DNA from: Streptomyces sp. 3214.6
GTDB lineage: Bacteria > Actinomycetota > Actinomycetes > Streptomycetales > Streptomycetaceae
DNA length: 64,000 nucleotides
Assembly: GCF_900129855.1 (NCBI RefSeq)
Contig: NZ_LT670819.1
Coordinates: 6,882,001 to 6,946,000 of the forward strand
Direction of reading: 5' to 3'
A model generated the notes under the pieces. The model made no database searches. It had not been told where the DNA came from and worked only from the letters and a program-made list of their open reading frames with translations. The translations under genes were made by a program, and so were the position numbers. Shown here piece after piece: positions 48,517 to 57,731 of the stretch (position 1 is its first letter; every line of letters begins with the position of its first letter).

Positions 48517-48555
48517 TTGACAACCTGAAATATTCATGGGCATGGTTGTTTCAGG
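48517..48555 (+). promoter_or_regulatory. Promoter/operator between marR and the reductase
   Basis: TTGACA (48517-48522) is a perfect -35 box. cctgaaa (48524-48530) and tttcagg (48549-48555) form an inverted pair, and a third ggtttcagg lies at 48495-48503 by the marR start. The arrangement suits MarR repression of both genes. Confidence 0.5.
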
Positions 48556-48603
48556 TAGTGAAGCATCTGTAAGCGTGCGACATTTGTGAAAGGCAGCCCC
48601 CTC

Positions 48604-49623
48604 ATGACCGACTCCGCCCTCCCCACCACCAGCCGCGAGTGGCGTCTGCTCAGCCGTCCCGTCGGCTGGCCGAAGCCCGAGGACTTCGAGCTGGCCGAGG
48701 CGGACATCCGGCAGCCCGGCCCGGGCGAGGTGCTGGTGCGCAACGCGTACGTCTCCGTCGACCCGTACATGCGCGGCCGCATGAGCAGCGCCAAGTCCTA
48801 CGTCGCCCCCTTCGAGCTGGGCAAGGCCATGCAGGGCGGCGCGGTCGGCGAGGTCGTCGCCTCCGACGCCGACGGCATCGCGGCCGGCGACCACGTCCTG
48901 CACTTCGGCGGCTGGCGCGAGTACGCCACCATCGACGCCAAGCAGGCCGTCAAGGTCGACCCCGAGGCCGCGCCCCTGTCCACCTACCTCGGCGTCCTCG
49001 GCATGACAGGCCTCACCGCCTACGCCGGTCTGCTGCGCACCGCCTCCTTCAAGGAGGGCGACTCCGTCTTCGTGTCGGGCGCGGCCGGCGCCGTCGGCAG
49101 CCAGGTCGGCCAGATCGCCAAGCTCAAGGGCGCCTCCCGGGTCATCGGCTCGGCCGGCTCCGACGACAAGGTCAAGCTCCTCGTCGAGGAGTACGGCTTC
49201 GACGCCGCCTTCAACTACAAGAACGGCCCCGTCGCCGAGCAGCTGCGCACCGCCGCCCCCGACGGCATCGACGTCTACTTCGACAACGTCGGCGGCGACC
49301 ACCTGGAGGCCGCCATCGGCTCCCTCAACGTGCACGGCCGGATCGCCATCTGCGGCATGATCTCCGTCTACAACAACACCGAGCCCGCCCCCGGCCCGAA
49401 GAACCTCGCCCGCCTCATCCAGACCCGCGGCCGCGTCGAGGGCCTCCTGGTCGGCGACCACTACGACCTCCAGCCGCAGTTCGTCCAGGAGGTCGGCGCC
49501 TGGGTCCGCTCCGGTGAGCTGAAGTACCGCGAGACGGTCGTCGAGGGCATCGAGAACAACCTGGAGGCGTTCCTCGGGGTCCTGCGCGGCGACAACACCG
49601 GAAAGATGATCGTCAAGCTCTGA
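48604..49623 (+). CDS. NADP-dependent oxidoreductase, CurA/leukotriene-B4-dehydrogenase-like
   Basis: A 339-residue zinc-free MDR enzyme. VSVDPYMRGRMSSAKSY replaces the zinc-binding region. GMTGLTAYAGLLRTASFKEG and VSGAAGAVGSQVGQIAKLKG form the nucleotide-binding start. YFDNVGGDHLEAAI and GRIAICGMISVYN complete the family pattern. Such enzymes reduce alpha,beta-unsaturated ketones and aldehydes with NADPH. The divergent MarR gene is the likely regulator. Confidence 0.92.
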   Translation: MTDSALPTTSREWRLLSRPVGWPKPEDFELAEADIRQPGPGEVLVRNAYVSVDPYMRGRMSSAKSYVAPFELGKAMQGGAVGEVVASDADGIAAGDHVLHFGGWREYATIDAKQAVKVDPEAAPLSTYLGVLGMTGLTAYAGLLRTASFKEGDSVFVSGAAGAVGSQVGQIAKLKGASRVIGSAGSDDKVKLLVEEYGFDAAFNYKNGPVAEQLRTAAPDGIDVYFDNVGGDHLEAAIGSLNVHGRIAICGMISVYNNTEPAPGPKNLARLIQTRGRVEGLLVGDHYDLQPQFVQEVGAWVRSGELKYRETVVEGIENNLEAFLGVLRGDNTGKMIVKL

Positions 49624-49665
49624 CCGTCTCCCGCGTCGCTCGCACCCGACGAGCCCGCACACGCC

Positions 49666-49700
49666 GAAGGCCGCACCCCTGAACGTGGGGTGCGGCCTTC
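49666..49700. terminator. Perfect 14-bp bidirectional terminator
   Basis: gaaggccgcacccc (49666-49679) pairs with ggggtgcggccttc (49687-49700), loop seven, between the convergent reductase and serine hydrolase genes. Confidence 0.85.
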
Positions 49701-49745
49701 ACCGGTATCTCAGCGGGCTCATTGCCCGCGGTGCCCGCTCGGCGG

Positions 49746-50918
49746 TCAGTGCGCCGACGCCGCCCGGTGGACGGCCCCCGCAAGCCGGTCGTTCTCCGGC
49801 GCCGCCCCGCCAGGGAACGCGAACCGGCGCCGCGTGTAGCCGTAGGCGAGCCCGCTGCGCGGGTCCGCGAACGCCTGGCAGCCGCCCGCCCCGGAGTGCC
49901 CGAACGCCCCGGCGCCCAGAAACGGGTGCCAGACGTCCGCGGTGGCCTGGAAGCCCAGCCCGAACGCCTTGTGGGTGCGCGCCACCACGTCGTAGCCCAC
50001 GGAATGCAGCTGCCCGAACTCCGCCGCCGTGTCCTCCTTCAGCAGCGGCGCCTTCCCGTCGACCTCGCTGATCGCCGCCGCGTACATCCCGGCCAGCCCG
50101 CGCGCCGAGGCGACCCCGCCCACCGAGGCCGGCCCCTTGGCTCGGATCAGCGGATCGTTCGGCAGGAGTTCCAGGTCGGTCGGCTCGGCGGGGTGACGGT
50201 TGAAGGCGATCGCGGCCAGGGTGTGCGGCCCGCCGGGCAGCGAGTCCAGCAGCGCCCGCTGCTCGGCGGTCGGCGCCATCGGCTGCGCGGTGCGGAAACG
50301 CGGCTCGTGCACCGCCGGCAGCCCCAGGAAGAAGTCCAGCCCGTACGCGACGCGCACCCGCTCCTCGTACACCTCCTGGAGCGTGCGGCCCGTGGCCCGC
50401 CGGACGACCTCGCCGGTGAGCGCCCCGATGACCAGCGCGTGGTAGCCGAAAGCGGTGCCCGGACGCCAGAACGGACGCTGGTCGGCGAGCCGTTCGGCGA
50501 TCTGCCGGTCGTCGGCCAGCTCCTGCGGCGAGAACCCGCCGTCGGTGCCGATCACCCCGGCCCGGTGCGCCAGCAGCTCGCGCAGGGTCAGCGCGCCCTT
50601 GCCCTCGGCGGCGAACTCCGGCCAGTAGTAGGTGACCTTGCGGTCCAGCTCCAGGGTGCCCTCCTGCACCAGCAGCGCGACCACCAGATGGGCGGCGCCC
50701 TTGGTCGACGAGTAGACGCCGTAGAGGGACTCGGGGCCGGCACCGTCCCCGGGCACCCACAGGTCCACGACCCGCCTGCCGTGCACGTACGCGCACAACT
50801 GGCCTTCGTAGTCGGGCTGTTCCTCCGCGACGAACGCGGCGAACTCCTCCCGCACCGTTTCGTACCCGTCGGCGACGGTGCCGTGGATCTCCTTCGTCGT
50901 CCGATGCAACCGAGTCAT
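49746..50918 (-). CDS. Beta-lactamase-family serine hydrolase/esterase
   Basis: A 390-residue class-C-like hydrolase without a signal peptide. The nucleophile motif is SSTK (Ser70, Lys73). Tyr159 in GYHALVIG is the second motif, with His in place of the usual residue before Asn, and GHSGAGGCQ near the end takes the place of KTG. The HSG form is typical of esterase-like members (EstB type) rather than true beta-lactamases. Its ATG overlaps the stop of the secreted M14 peptidase gene, so both are made together. The substrate is unknown. Confidence 0.85.
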   Translation of the reverse strand: MTRLHRTTKEIHGTVADGYETVREEFAAFVAEEQPDYEGQLCAYVHGRRVVDLWVPGDGAGPESLYGVYSSTKGAAHLVVALLVQEGTLELDRKVTYYWPEFAAEGKGALTLRELLAHRAGVIGTDGGFSPQELADDRQIAERLADQRPFWRPGTAFGYHALVIGALTGEVVRRATGRTLQEVYEERVRVAYGLDFFLGLPAVHEPRFRTAQPMAPTAEQRALLDSLPGGPHTLAAIAFNRHPAEPTDLELLPNDPLIRAKGPASVGGVASARGLAGMYAAAISEVDGKAPLLKEDTAAEFGQLHSVGYDVVARTHKAFGLGFQATADVWHPFLGAGAFGHSGAGGCQAFADPRSGLAYGYTRRRFAFPGGAAPENDRLAGAVHRAASAH

Positions 50919-53539
50919 CCGCTCTCCTCAACCGGCCCGCTGCTCGCGTGCGCCTGTGCCATGGTGATCAATGCCTGTGCGACCTGCGGAAACTCTCCCT
51001 TGGGATGGTCCCGGAAGAGAGGTTCCGTGCCGAACAGGACAGCGTGCGGCCCGCTCACGACCGACGCCTGCCCGGCCGCGGCGGCGGGCCCGCCCCAGCC
51101 GTCGGGCCGAGGCCGCCAGTGCCCGGAGACGAGCGGGTTCTGGGCGGCGTACGACTGCTCGACGCGCACCCCGGGGCCGAGACCGGTGAACCAGACCGGC
51201 GCGTAGACGAAGGAGTGGTCCGGGGCGGCGGCCGTGACCGGGCCGCCCCGGTTGACGACCCGCACCACGCCGTTGGCGTCCCCGTTGCCCGCGACGGCCG
51301 TCACCTCCAGCAGCCCGGACCCGGTACCGACCGCCGCCCCGTCGACACCCCGCCCGACCAGCCCGTGACCGGCGAGGAAGGCGTCGAGGGCGGTGCGCGC
51401 GGACGCGCCGAGGGCGGCCCGGTCGAGCCCGGCCGACACGAACAGCACATCCACCGACGACCAGTCGAAGCCCGCGTTCAGGACGGCCGTGGAGACCGGC
51501 GTGACCTCGAAGCCCATCTCCCGCAGCGCGAACAGCTCACCCGCGGTGACGGCGGCGGCGACCCGCACCGAGTGCAGGGCGGTCGTCGGCCCGGTCGTCG
51601 GGTCGGCGGTCGTCACCGCGGTGAAGGAGACGTCGTACGACCGTGCCGCCGCGACCGCCCGGCCGCGCGCCGACGCGGGCACGACGACACTCCCGTCCGC
51701 AGCCCGTCGTACCGAAACACCTTGCTTCAGAAGGGAGTTGAGGGCGGCGACCGCGTTCGGGTCGTCGAGCCGCAGCCGCAGATCGCCGCGCGGGGCGACC
51801 GTGCCGACCGGGGCCGCGGCGGTGACCGGGCGCAGGGCGAGCCCGGACAGCCCGCCGGCCGTCACCGGCACCACCTGCGCGCCCCACAACCGTCCCAGGC
51901 TCCAGCCCGAGATGTCGTACATCACCGACACCTTGTCGCTGATGTCCCGCCCGTCGGCGAGCAGCACGTTCGCCAGCCCCCGCTTGGGCTGATGCAGGTC
52001 GACGACGTACGAGCCCTGCGGATACGTCCGTCCGCCGAGCCGGAAGGCCCGCGCCGCGCGGGTGACGCGGACGTCGTTGGCGAGGAGATGACCGACGAGC
52101 CGGGCCGTGGCCGTGGCTCCCGCCCCGTTCCCCGTCCTCGCCGGCAGGACGTAGGCGCGCGGGAACGTGGTCGTGTAGACGTCCTCCGGTCCGATGCCCG
52201 GCACCCCGGGGACGGTCTGCGCCGACACCGGCACCTGTGCCGCGCCCGCGGCCCCGCGCCGGAAGACCTCGATCTGGTCGGCGATCAGCGAGGTGCGCCG
52301 GGTCCGCACGAAGTCCAGGGTGGCGCGCAGGGCGGCCCCGGCGACGTCGACGTTGACGGCGGACCGCCGGCGCAGCTCCGCCACCGGCAGCGAGTCGTAG
52401 GCGGCGTTGTTGACCGTCATCGGGATCTCCACCGTGTGCGCGGCGACCGTGCCGTGGAAGGCCGCGTACTGCGGGGTGAAGATCGGGGGCCAGTCGTCCC
52501 AGCCCTCCGCCTGGTCCCGGAACGGGATCTGGGCGGGCTGCACGCCGTCCTTGTCGGGCGTGTAGCCGAGGCCGTTGACGGCGGACTCCATGCCGAGCGC
52601 GTTGGCGTAGGTGTTCTTCAGGAAGAGGTCGTACTCGTAGTTCTCGCCGTGCGGCGGCGTGGTCGGCTCGATGAGGGTGCCGTTGACGTAGCCGTGCAGG
52701 TCCAGCATGACGGCGGGCTGTTTGTCGATCTCGATCCGCCGCATCGCGCGCGTCTCGGGCTGCGAGCCGGTGACGAAGTCCCGGTTGAGGTCGAAGCCGT
52801 TGGCGTTCGCCCGGGTGCCCGCGATCCGGCCGTCCGGGTTGGCCGTGATGTTGAAGTAGAGGCGGCTGTGGGCGAGGAGGTCCTTCGTCCTCGCGTCGTT
52901 CGCGGTGGCGAGCCGCTCGACGAGGGCGAGGGAGGCGTCCGTGCCCTCCCACTCGTTGCCGTGGATGTTGTTGTTGAAGAACACCGGCGTCTTGTAGCCG
53001 GCCTTGATCTCCGGGCTCCTGGCCGCTGTGGCGGGCGCGTTCTCGATCAGCTCGCGCATCCGCTCCTGGGCCCGCGCCTGACGAGCGGTCTCGGGGGCGG
53101 TCACGGTGACCAGGTAGAGCCGGTGCCCGCCCGCCGAACGACCCGTCACCTCGACGCTCACCCGGTCGCCGAGATTCTGGAGGGCGTTGAGTTTCGGGGC
53201 GATGGCGTGGTAGGGCGTGAGGCCGAGCTTGAGGGACTTGTCGGCGGGGTTCTCGGGGTCGGGGGCGAGGGCCTGTCTGCGCGGGTAGCCGCGGGTGGCG
53301 CCGGTCTTTTCCGCCGCGGAAGCGGCCGGGGTGCCCGGAGTGTCGGGGGCGGCCAGGGCGCGCAGGGCCGCACTCTTCGGTGCTGCGGCGGCCGTGCGGT
53401 CCAGGCCGGAACCCTCGCGGGTCACGGGCTTCGGATCGGCCCCTGCCGAGTGGGGGGTGAGCAGGAGTGAGCCCGTCGCGGTGAGCGCGAGGGCGGTGAT
53501 CAGAACAGGTCGGGCAGGGTAGGTGCTCGTGGTGCGCAC
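50915..53539 (-). CDS. Secreted M14-family zinc carboxypeptidase
   Basis: An 874-residue exported peptidase from GTG 53539, with AGGAGG upstream. Residues 1-34 are a signal peptide (VLITALALTATGSLLL). The M14 domain (about 105-420) shows zinc ligands His193 and Glu196 in IHGNEWEG and His282 in DLHGYV, substrate-binding NGFDLNRDF, and a probable catalytic Glu in AHTVEIPM. The remaining 450 residues are a beta-rich part of unknown role, longer than in ordinary carboxypeptidases. It likely trims peptides outside the cell. The coupled serine hydrolase follows. Confidence 0.9.
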   Translation of the reverse strand: MRTTSTYPARPVLITALALTATGSLLLTPHSAGADPKPVTREGSGLDRTAAAAPKSAALRALAAPDTPGTPAASAAEKTGATRGYPRRQALAPDPENPADKSLKLGLTPYHAIAPKLNALQNLGDRVSVEVTGRSAGGHRLYLVTVTAPETARQARAQERMRELIENAPATAARSPEIKAGYKTPVFFNNNIHGNEWEGTDASLALVERLATANDARTKDLLAHSRLYFNITANPDGRIAGTRANANGFDLNRDFVTGSQPETRAMRRIEIDKQPAVMLDLHGYVNGTLIEPTTPPHGENYEYDLFLKNTYANALGMESAVNGLGYTPDKDGVQPAQIPFRDQAEGWDDWPPIFTPQYAAFHGTVAAHTVEIPMTVNNAAYDSLPVAELRRRSAVNVDVAGAALRATLDFVRTRRTSLIADQIEVFRRGAAGAAQVPVSAQTVPGVPGIGPEDVYTTTFPRAYVLPARTGNGAGATATARLVGHLLANDVRVTRAARAFRLGGRTYPQGSYVVDLHQPKRGLANVLLADGRDISDKVSVMYDISGWSLGRLWGAQVVPVTAGGLSGLALRPVTAAAPVGTVAPRGDLRLRLDDPNAVAALNSLLKQGVSVRRAADGSVVVPASARGRAVAAARSYDVSFTAVTTADPTTGPTTALHSVRVAAAVTAGELFALREMGFEVTPVSTAVLNAGFDWSSVDVLFVSAGLDRAALGASARTALDAFLAGHGLVGRGVDGAAVGTGSGLLEVTAVAGNGDANGVVRVVNRGGPVTAAAPDHSFVYAPVWFTGLGPGVRVEQSYAAQNPLVSGHWRPRPDGWGGPAAAAGQASVVSGPHAVLFGTEPLFRDHPKGEFPQVAQALITMAQAHASSGPVEESG

Positions 53540-53762
53540 GTGTACCTCCTCTGGACTTGCCGAGATCGTTGCTTCCGGAGATCGGTACGGCGAGGTGTAC
53601 CTGTTCGACTCAACTGCAACAAGAGGGCGTTGGTGTCACCGATACCCCGGATGGCCTAGGAGGGTCCGCAAGTCCCGCCGCCTGTCCGGCGGTTGGGGGC
53701 GGCGGCCCGTCGAGGACCGCGGCGGAGACCGGGCGCGGCGGCCCCGAGGTAAAGTTTCGGCC

Positions 53763-54578
53763 ATGCGCGATCTCGGGGTGGGTTTCAAGTACCTCCTGGA
53801 GGGCCAGCGATGGGTGGCCCGGCACGGCAGGCAGTACGGGTGGGGGCTGGTCCCCGGCCTGATCACCCTCGTCCTCTACGCGGCGGCCCTGGTGGCGCTC
53901 GCCGTATGGGGCGAGGGCTTCGTGGGCTGGGCGACGCCCTTCGCCGACGACTGGTCCAGCCCCTGGCAGCGCCTCTTCCGGGGCTTCCTCACCGTCGTGC
54001 TGTTCGCCCTCGCCCTGCTCCTCGCCGTCCTCACCTTCACCGCCGTCACCCTCCTCGTCGGCCAGCCCTTCTACGAGAACCTCTCCGAGAAGGTCGACCA
54101 GGACGTCTCGCCCGACGGCACGTCCCCCGAGTCCGGGCTGCCGCTCTGGCGCGAACTGTGGATCTCCGCCCGCGACAGCACACGCATCCTGGTCCGCGCG
54201 CTGCTGTGGGGCGTACTGCTGTTCGCCCTCGGGTTCATTCCGGTCGCCGGACAGACGGTCGTCCCCGTGCTCGGGTTCTTCGTCACCGGCTTCTTCCTCA
54301 CCGAGGAACTCACCGCCGTCGCCCTCCAGCGCCGAAACGTCGACCTGCGCGCCCGCCTCACCCTGCTCCGCTCCCGCAAAACCCTGGTCTGGGGCTTCGG
54401 CACCCCCCTGGGTCTGGCCTTCCTGGTCCCCTTCGTCGCGGTGTTCCTGATGCCGGGCGCGGTCGCGGGCGCGACGCTGCTGGCGCGGGAGCTGCTGGGC
54501 GAGGAGACCGACGACGGTGACGAGGACACCGCCGAGGACCCCGAAGGGCAGGACGTCACCCAGCGGTCGTGGCGTTGA
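53763..54578 (+). CDS. EI24 domain membrane protein
   Basis: A 271-residue integral membrane protein with about four to five spans. It starts MRDLGVGFKYLLEGQRWV with the ATG directly after the aaagtttcggcc region. The conserved LLVGQPFYENLSEKVDQ loop and the C-terminal RSRKTLVWGFGTPLGLAFLV belong to the EI24/CysZ-like family, often linked to sulfate or small-molecule transport. The acidic tail (TDDGDEDTAEDPEG) is variable. Its end overlaps the end of the opposing gene by 23 bases. Confidence 0.85.
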   Translation: MRDLGVGFKYLLEGQRWVARHGRQYGWGLVPGLITLVLYAAALVALAVWGEGFVGWATPFADDWSSPWQRLFRGFLTVVLFALALLLAVLTFTAVTLLVGQPFYENLSEKVDQDVSPDGTSPESGLPLWRELWISARDSTRILVRALLWGVLLFALGFIPVAGQTVVPVLGFFVTGFFLTEELTAVALQRRNVDLRARLTLLRSRKTLVWGFGTPLGLAFLVPFVAVFLMPGAVAGATLLARELLGEETDDGDEDTAEDPEGQDVTQRSWR

Positions 54579-55812
54579 CCGCGACGGTCAGGATCGCCCG
54601 TACCTGAGTGATGATGTCCTGCCGGTTCTGCAGGAACTGCGGGTCCGTGACCGTCCCGGTCGCCGGGTCGGTGTTGCCCGTGCCGAACTGCAGCACCGGC
54701 GTGTGCACATGACCGCCGGGCAGGGTGTCGTGCAGCCCGAGACGGTCCCGCAGCAGGGTGGCCCGGTAGGCGATCTCGTTGGACAGGTAGTTCCCGCCGC
54801 CTCCGGCCCGCGCCGTGGAACCGGCCGTCGGCACGTCCGGCCGTACGACCGGATCGGTGGCGCCCGCCGGGATCTCGGTCACCTCGGTGTGGTCGTACAC
54901 CGGGAAGCGTCCCGTGTTCGCGGCCACGATCTCCTGGTACGGCAGGGTGGCCGTCGTCCACTGCGGCTGTGAGGCGGGATCGGCGACGGGCACGGTCTCC
55001 GTCCGGCTGATGTTGTCGTTGTCGGGGAACCCGCCCCGCCAGGCCCCGTTGGTCCGCTCCACGTCGAACCGCCCGACCCGCCCCTGACTCACGGTCGTGA
55101 AGAGATCCACCTGCTTCAGATACGGCCGCAGCGCCCGCTCCACGGTGCCGTCCGCGAAGTCCTGCCAGCGCACAGGGAAGACGACGGTCTCGACCCGCGC
55201 GGGCCCCTTCGCCGTCTCGATCACCGTTCCGTCGAGCGCGAGCGCGCCGGCCCCGGAGGGATTGGAGATCCGGATGTCCCGGTCCAGCGTGAACGGGTCG
55301 AAGCCGGTGACGAGCACGCGCCTGAGGCCCTTGCCGTGCTGCGGGTAGCGGACGTCGGTCTGCCCGCGCGAGGTGCGCTCCAACGCATCGATCAGCGCGG
55401 CCCGCTGCTGATCGCTCAGCGCGAACTCCGGCTCCCAGGTGCGCACGTCACGGGTCATCCCGAGGCGCGCCCAGTACAGCGGCCGGTCGTCGTCCCGGGC
55501 CAGGTCCCCGCCCGCCGGCCCGCGCCCCTGCGCCCGGTCCACGGCCCGCCGCCACAGCGCCGACCCCTCCTGTACGACGATGCGGCGGGCCCGCGCATAG
55601 GAACGGGCCCCCTCCAGTGCGCGGGTGAGCCGTGGCGCCACGTCGTCGAACCCGGACCGTTCGAGGATCTCCTGCGGTACGGCCTTGTCGAGCCGCTGCT
55701 CCTCCACGGTGGGGGAGGGGGCGGTCCCGGCGGCGGTCGCCGTGGTGGGGGCCGCGAAACCGGCCAGCAGCGCCAGTCCGAGTACGCCGATCCGAACGCG
55801 TATGGAATTCAA
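54556..55812 (-). CDS. Exported pyroglutamyl-peptidase-like protein, catalytic Cys replaced by Ser
   Basis: A 418-residue protein with a signal peptide (IGVLGLALLAGFAAPTTATA). After a helical region of about 130 residues, the C-terminal half follows the C15 peptidase fold: VLVTGFDPFTLD, ISNPSG, and a Glu at position 252 (DVERTN). The nucleophile motif usually written YxCN reads NYLSNEIAYRA, with Ser344 in the Cys place, and His370 follows in GGHVHTPVL. It is either an exported serine-type variant or a non-catalytic binder. The Cys-to-Ser change suits an oxidising extracytoplasmic place. Function is unproven. Confidence 0.75.
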   Translation of the reverse strand: MNSIRVRIGVLGLALLAGFAAPTTATAAGTAPSPTVEEQRLDKAVPQEILERSGFDDVAPRLTRALEGARSYARARRIVVQEGSALWRRAVDRAQGRGPAGGDLARDDDRPLYWARLGMTRDVRTWEPEFALSDQQRAALIDALERTSRGQTDVRYPQHGKGLRRVLVTGFDPFTLDRDIRISNPSGAGALALDGTVIETAKGPARVETVVFPVRWQDFADGTVERALRPYLKQVDLFTTVSQGRVGRFDVERTNGAWRGGFPDNDNISRTETVPVADPASQPQWTTATLPYQEIVAANTGRFPVYDHTEVTEIPAGATDPVVRPDVPTAGSTARAGGGGNYLSNEIAYRATLLRDRLGLHDTLPGGHVHTPVLQFGTGNTDPATGTVTDPQFLQNRQDIITQVRAILTVAVNATTAG

Positions 55813-55932
55813 GGGAGTTCAGGTCCTTCCGTCGCCGTCGTGGGGGAGCGTGGTGCGGACGGCCGCAGTATCGCCCGACGGAAGTGGTCTACGCCATGGG
55901 GCGGGTGTGCCAGGTGTGCATCGAGTGCGCAC

Positions 55933-56889
55933 CTACCCGGGGACGGGGATACGAGCCACCGCCTCCCGCAGCGCCCCGACGAACGCCTCCACGGCGGGCG
56001 TCAGCGCCCGCCCCCGCGCCGTCGCCGCGTACACCGCGCGGGCCGGGGCTCCTTCGTCGAGGACCGGCAGCAGCGCGATGTCCGGGCGTACGGACTCGGC
56101 GGCCAGGGCGGGGACCAGAGTGACTCCGAGGCCTGCGGCGACGTACCCCTGCTTGGCGGTCCACTCGCCGACGACGTGCGTCACGCGCGGGCGGAAACCC
56201 TGGCGCAGGGCCGCGTCCAGGAGGGTGCCCTCGGGGCGGGAGCTGCCGGAGATCCAGTCGTCCTCGGCGAGTTGACCGAGCCGCACCGGGCCCTCACGGC
56301 CTGCGAGGGGGTGGTCGGCCGGGACGGCGACATACAGCGACTCGTCCAGGAGATGGTGGAGTTCGTACGACTCCAAGGGCGCACGGCCGGTCGTCGAGAC
56401 GACCGCCAGGTCCAGATGGCCCGCGGCCAGCCGGTCCAGGAGGCCGGGCGTGAGGCCCTCCTCGCGGGAGAGCCGGACCCGGGGGTGGCGGGCCCGGAAC
56501 GCCGCCAGCGCGTGCGGCACCAGCGCCGCGTCGGCCGTCGCGAACGCCCCGAACCGCAGCCGCCCGCCCGCCACTTCACGCAGGGCCGCCAGTTCGCGTG
56601 CGGCGCCGTGCAGCGTCTCGGTGACCGTCTCCGCGTGCGGGACGAGCAGCCGGCCGGCCTCCGTGAGCCGTACGCCGCGCGGCAGCCGGTCGAAGAGCAG
56701 GGCCCCGCCGAGCGCCGTCTCCAGCGAGGAGATCTGCCGTGACACCGCCGACTGCGTCCACCCGAGCGCCCGCGCGGCCACGGTGAACGAGCCGTGCCGG
56801 GCGACCACCAGGAACACCCGCAGCCAGACGGTGGAGAGGTCCGGTACCGGCGCGCCTGCTGTGGGATGCTGTTTCGGCATGGGAGCCAT
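55933..56889 (-). CDS. LysR-family transcriptional regulator
   Basis: A regulator of about 318 residues. The winged helix is VFLVVARHGSFTVAARALGW followed by TQSAVSRQISSLETALG. The LysR substrate domain begins at GRLRFGAFATADAALVP and includes VAVPADHPLAGREGP. Starts at 56898, 56889 and 56880 are all possible and none has a clear ribosome-binding site. It is divergent from the RidA-type gene, whose expression it probably controls. Confidence 0.9.
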   Translation of the reverse strand: MAPMPKQHPTAGAPVPDLSTVWLRVFLVVARHGSFTVAARALGWTQSAVSRQISSLETALGGALLFDRLPRGVRLTEAGRLLVPHAETVTETLHGAARELAALREVAGGRLRFGAFATADAALVPHALAAFRARHPRVRLSREEGLTPGLLDRLAAGHLDLAVVSTTGRAPLESYELHHLLDESLYVAVPADHPLAGREGPVRLGQLAEDDWISGSSRPEGTLLDAALRQGFRPRVTHVVGEWTAKQGYVAAGLGVTLVPALAAESVRPDIALLPVLDEGAPARAVYAATARGRALTPAVEAFVGALREAVARIPVPG

Positions 56890-56938
56890 GCTAGACATTC
56901 GCTTGTCGCATCGCGGCCGGCAGGCTTAGCGTCATCCC

Positions 56939-57328
56939 GTGAAGGTGACCCTGGACAACCCGGCCGACGCCCCCCAACCCGCCAGCCCCTACTACTCCCA
57001 GGTCGCCCGCGTCGAACACGCCGACGGCAGTGCCCTGTTGTTCGTCTCCGGCCAGATCGCCGAGGGTGCCACCCTCGCCGAGCAGACGCGCGGCATCTTC
57101 GAGGCGCTCGACGCCCTGCTCCGCGCCCACGGCGCGGCGCTGTCGGACGTCATCAACATCCGCACCTACCTGACGGACATCACCAAGCTGCAGGAATACG
57201 GCGCCGTACGGCGGGAGTTCCTCACCGGGGCGCCGCCGACGAGCATGACCTTCGAGGCCTCGCGGCTGTTTCGGCCCGAGGCGCAGATCGAGATCGAGGT
57301 CGTCGCCGCCGTGCCCGCCCCGGAGTGA
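56939..57328 (+). CDS. RidA-family protein (enamine/imine deaminase)
   Basis: A 129-residue trimeric YjgF/YER057c/UK114-type protein. ALLFVSGQIAEGATLAEQTR is the conserved entry. NIRTYLTDITKLQEY carries the Arg that binds the substrate carboxylate, and SMTFEASRLFRPEAQIEIEV the Glu at the end. RidA proteins hydrolyse reactive 2-aminoacrylate-type intermediates. The GTG start is 50 bases from the LysR start, and a YrdB-type gene follows closely. Confidence 0.9.
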   Translation: MKVTLDNPADAPQPASPYYSQVARVEHADGSALLFVSGQIAEGATLAEQTRGIFEALDALLRAHGAALSDVINIRTYLTDITKLQEYGAVRREFLTGAPPTSMTFEASRLFRPEAQIEIEVVAAVPAPE

Positions 57329-57353
57329 TCCCTTCCGGGCGATACTGCAGCCC

Positions 57354-57692
57354 ATGAAGGCAATCAAGGCAGCGAACCTCGGCGTCCTGTTCCTCATCGA
57401 ACTCGGCGCCCTGGTGGCCGTCTCCTACTGGGGCTTCACCCGGGACGTGGCCGCCCCGCTCGCCTGGCTCCTCGGCCTCGGCGCCCCGGCCGTACTGATC
57501 GTGCTGTGGGCGCTGTTCGGCTCCCAGAAGGCGTCGTACAAGACACGAGGCGCGGTCCGCGTCGGCTTCGAACTGCTCTGGTTCGGGGCCGGTGTGGCCG
57601 CGCTGTTCGCGGCCGGAGCCATGGCCTGGGCGATCGCCTTCGCCGCCGTGTGCGCGGTGAGCAAGACGCTCGCCGTCATCTGGCGTCAGTAG
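57354..57692 (+). CDS. YrdB/DUF2568 family membrane protein
   Basis: A 112-residue protein with four membrane spans (LGVLFLIELGALVAVSYWGF, WLLGLGAPAVLIVLWALFG, then two more). The short loop SQKASYKTRGAVRVGFELLW matches the YrdB family. Its role is unknown. It follows the RidA gene by 25 bases and is probably cotranscribed. Confidence 0.82.
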   Translation: MKAIKAANLGVLFLIELGALVAVSYWGFTRDVAAPLAWLLGLGAPAVLIVLWALFGSQKASYKTRGAVRVGFELLWFGAGVAALFAAGAMAWAIAFAAVCAVSKTLAVIWRQ

Positions 57693-57731
57693 CAGGGGAG
57701 TTCGGCGCCGGGGAGCTCGGAGCAGGGGAGT

